Shown here piece by piece: positions 24,753 to 26,079 of a stretch of 26,079 nucleotides of DNA. The position numbers and the translations under genes are program-made. Origin of the DNA: a virus; the IMG/VR virus record IMGVR_UViG_3300030329_004662, positions 1-26,079 of that record; one strand, given 5' to 3'. The notes under the pieces are model-generated. The model was not told where the DNA came from, ran no database searches, and saw only the letters and a list, made by a program, of their open reading frames with translations. The first letter of the stretch is position 1. Each line of letters opens with the position of its first letter.

Positions 24753-24953
24753 CTAACCACCAGTTTTGTTATTAGTAACCCATGCTACTAATGATCCATC
24801 AGTTAGCTCTGTTGAGTTAACAGCATCTGTGCCATTAACTGATACAGCAGCACCTAATGGAATATCTAGCTCATTTCTTAATGCTTCTATATTAGTTGAA
24901 TTAACTGCTGTTTCAACAAAGTTAGCACCTCTTAATACTTTAATTGTAGCCAT
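24753..24953 (-). CDS. Ubiquitin-like (beta-grasp) protein with free C-terminal Gly-Gly
   Basis: A 66-residue protein with a beta-grasp pattern: first strand TIKVLRGANF, second strand VETAVN, helix NIEALRNELDIP, strand AAVSVNGTD, then LTDGSLVAWVTNNKTGG with the last strand before a flexible tail. The NG turn and the D-G-S-x-V motif are typical of ThiS/MoaD and of bacterial Ubls such as PRTRC protein C. The chain ends exactly at Gly65-Gly66, so it needs no trimming before E1 adenylation. AAGGAG inside the end of the upstream gene precedes the ATG, and the stop of that gene abuts it. The E1, JAMM and candidate E2 are encoded downstream in the same operon. ThiS/MoaD-like sulfur carrier is the alternative, but there are no cofactor genes. 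Confidence 0.8.
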   Translation of the reverse strand: MATIKVLRGANFVETAVNSTNIEALRNELDIPLGAAVSVNGTDAVNSTELTDGSLVAWVTNNKTGG

Positions 24954-25226
24954 TTATGACTCCTTTCTTAGTTTAGTTAAGTATACTTTACCTCTCCAAT
25001 CAAACAAATGTCCTTCACCATATAGTAAATACATTTGATTAAAAGCTTCTCCAAATGATAAGCTATCAAAGCCTTGCCATTTAGGTTCATCAACTACTAC
25101 CACAGGAACTTCTTTAGTTATAATTCTTTGTGGTTCAGCGGTTGGTTTATTAATTGAATTGATTGCAAATATCATTAATAATAGAACAATTAGCAATTCT
25201 CTCCAATATCTTTTAATACTCTTCAT
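24954..25226 (-). CDS. Small membrane-anchored protein, function unknown
   Basis: A 90-residue protein with a short basic start and a hydrophobic segment at about residues 9-25 (RELLIVLLLMIFAINSI), either an anchor or a signal, followed by a Pro/Val linker. A C-terminal domain of about 40 residues holds SFGEAFNQMYLLYG and then FDWRGKVYLTKLRKES. The F-G-x-A-F ... F-x-W-x-G-x-x-Y pattern recurs at the end of many small phage proteins, in my recollection. The start overlaps the preceding stop (ATGA) and the stop abuts the Ubl start. A lysis role (spanin-like) is possible given the single anchor, but its place next to the Ubl could mean otherwise. Confidence 0.6.
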   Translation of the reverse strand: MKSIKRYWRELLIVLLLMIFAINSINKPTAEPQRIITKEVPVVVVDEPKWQGFDSLSFGEAFNQMYLLYGEGHLFDWRGKVYLTKLRKES

Positions 25227-25363
25227 CTATTACTCCTTTTTCTTATTTTCTCAATAAAACTTATAACATCTACCATCATATCAGAAAATCCCTTCCATAA
25301 TACTACTACTGCAACTATCATTACTAATAATCCAAAGCATGTTAGCCATAAAATACTATTCAT
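25223..25363 (-). CDS. Small single-pass membrane protein
   Basis: A 46-codon frame starting MNSILWLTCFGLLVMIVAVV: one hydrophobic helix at residues ~3-23, then a basic cytoplasmic-type tail ending KIRKRSNR. AAGGAGAG precedes the ATG. It overlaps the upstream zinc-binding gene by 8 bases and the downstream membrane gene by 4. Two adjacent small membrane proteins might form a lysis or membrane-remodelling pair; no family is recognised. Confidence 0.6.
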   Translation of the reverse strand: MNSILWLTCFGLLVMIVAVVVLWKGFSDMMVDVISFIEKIRKRSNR

Positions 25364-25544
25364 ATTGACTCTCCTTATTTAATTCAAATACAGCATTATC
25401 TCTACAATTCATACAGATACCAATAGGATCACCATCAATAGCATAACTCATATGATCTAGTTCCCATAATGGTGGCGCTGTACAACATTGACTATAATAT
25501 TCTAAATCTTCATCTCCTGGTTCATCTATTCTATCTATTGCCAT
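25356..25544 (-). CDS. Small zinc-binding micro-protein
   Basis: A 62-residue acidic protein with Cys20-Cys21 (SQCCTAPP) and C44-x-x-C47 (GICMNCRDN), which together can bind one Zn. This CC...CxxC layout is common in small uncharacterised phage proteins. TTAAGGAGA lies 6 bases before the ATG. It is the first gene after the long structured non-coding stretch and starts the run leading to the Ubl. Confidence 0.65.
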   Translation of the reverse strand: MAIDRIDEPGDEDLEYYSQCCTAPPLWELDHMSYAIDGDPIGICMNCRDNAVFELNKESQYE

Positions 25545-25568
25545 AATATCTCCTTAAGTTAAATTTAA

Positions 25569-25669
25569 TAGAGAGGTGAAAATATTTGGGAACCTATAAA
25601 TAGGTATGTAATTACGTTTCTGTGCTACCAACCAAATATCTTTTACGAAGAGCTACCTCAACCTCTCTA
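25569..25669 (-). repeat. Hairpin unit 1 (9-bp closing stem)
   Basis: Arms 25569-25577 and 25661-25669 are exact reverse complements of 9 bases and can extend through flanking aaattt segments (25561-25566 and 25669-25674) with a bulge. Inside, 25579-25589 pairs with 25632-25642 (11 pairs, one G-U in the - strand RNA), and 25592-25596 with 25601-25605 around a four-base loop. Confidence 0.6.
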
Positions 25670-25761
25670 AATTTTGTGGACGATTTATTTATACTGATAC
25701 GCCCACGCCTCAGTCTTATCACAGGACCCATGGTTTATTACAGCAATAACCTGTGAAACTA

Positions 25762-25849
25762 TTAGAGAGGTCTCTAGGTTCTTATGAGTCACGCCTAAAG
25801 AGCTACTTTAGGATTTTCTCGCCTCTGCCTAGAAGAGACACCTCTCTAA
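25762..25849 (-). repeat. Hairpin unit 2 (10-bp closing stem identical in sequence to unit 1)
   Basis: Arms 25762-25771 and 25840-25849 are exact reverse complements of 10 bases, nine of which equal the arms of unit 1. Inside, 25774-25778 pairs with 25828-25832, and 25794-25800 with 25806-25812 (7 bp, five-base loop). The interior shares only the short word agctac with unit 1, so the closing stem rather than the whole unit is repeated. Confidence 0.6.
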
Positions 25850-25920
25850 ACTTACAGGAAGAGGGCTGTACGCTACAGTTATACATTTAATCTGGAGAGT
25901 TAACCAGAACCCAATTCCAC

Positions 25921-26052
25921 TTAACTATTAACATAAATAGCTATTAATTGTTTCTTCTTCATCTTGCTATGTTTATTGGGATAATATCTTTTATCAGCCC
26001 AATCTACAAATTGTTTCTTAGTCCAATGAGGTATAAATGATCTATATCTCAT
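25921..26052 (-). CDS. Small basic protein, function unknown
   Basis: A 43-codon frame starting MRYRSFIPHWTKKQFVDWAD and ending KKKQLIAIYVNS. An in-frame stop 24 bases upstream makes this ATG the first possible start. The ribosome binding site is weak (AACCAAGAA). The basic residues, two Trp in the first 20 residues and the KxQLIAIY ending are like small phage early proteins, but the function is unknown. It is followed by the structured stretch rather than directly by the next gene. Confidence 0.55.
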   Translation of the reverse strand: MRYRSFIPHWTKKQFVDWADKRYYPNKHSKMKKKQLIAIYVNS

Positions 26053-26079
26053 TTCTTGGTTACTTTTAGCTTAACAGGA

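Larger units (their letters stand above)
25561..25916 (-). ncRNA. Long structured non-coding stretch, candidate phage RNA
   Basis: There is no gene in this ~360-base stretch, but it is full of complementary segments. Two large hairpins (25569-25669 and 25762-25849) share the same closing stem. Between them 25719-25725 pairs with 25750-25756 and 25693-25697 with 25710-25714. To the right 25866-25870 pairs with 25874-25878 and 25891-25895 with 25904-25908. One position in the inner stem of the first hairpin (25581/25640) pairs as G-U only in the leftward transcript, weakly favouring the - strand. The stretch is richer in G and C than its neighbours. It may be an abundant non-coding RNA, a long leader of the operon, or an origin/packaging structure. 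I tried to fit tRNA arms and failed. Confidence 0.45.

Noticed and set aside
25569-25849. CRISPR-like repeats (four copies of a 9-base word)
   Set aside because: The copies are in inverted pairs at uneven spacing, too short for CRISPR repeats, and explained by two hairpins.
25561-25916. tRNA or tmRNA genes in the structured stretch
   Set aside because: The closing stems have acceptor-like length, but no arm fits a T-loop (GGTTCRANYCC type) and no seven-base anticodon loop has the T33 pattern on either strand.

Overview
The window is part of the genome of a tailed bacteriophage. It is AT-rich, with AGA-dominated arginine codons. Almost every gene is packed head to tail, with 1-8 base overlaps and strong AAGGAG-type ribosome binding sites, so the host uses Shine-Dalgarno initiation. 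There is no terminase, capsid gene, integrase, tRNA or host gene in the window. The host cannot be named from the sequence. The layout recalls a podovirus with a T7-like ejection-protein block.

Left arm (bases 1-16358, + strand). A structural-gene operon enters from outside the window with a truncated gene. It continues with a GNAT-fold protein and a short protein that begins like the T7 gp14 internal core protein. Two unrecognised proteins of about 570 residues follow, then a giant 2830-residue protein and a 923-residue helical protein. The last two look like a split giant ejection/internal virion protein of the polyvalent (PLxRFG-like) kind.

Right arm (bases 16355-26052, - strand, read right to left). 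This is an early/replication operon that converges on the left arm with overlapping stop codons. From its upstream end it holds a small gene, a 350-base structured non-coding stretch with two hairpins sharing the same 9-10 bp stem, a zinc-binding micro-protein and two small membrane proteins. Next come a 66-residue ubiquitin-like protein ending in Gly-Gly, a second structured RNA-like element and three small genes. A 460-residue protein with a possible E2-type Cys motif, a JAB/JAMM deubiquitinase-like protease and a ThiF/E1-like adenylating enzyme follow. Then come a Sak4-like RecA ATPase, an SSB-like protein with a DDSIPW tail, an AEP primase-helicase, a cluster of overlapping micro-genes and a PD-(D/E)xK nuclease.

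Two things stand out. First, the Ubl, E1, JAMM peptidase and candidate E2 form what looks like a complete phage-encoded ubiquitin-like conjugation and deconjugation system inside the replication operon. Second, the Sak4-like ATPase has its Walker A motif at the C-terminal end, after the Walker B, as expected for a circular permutation. The two structured intergenic elements are further candidates for undescribed RNA.
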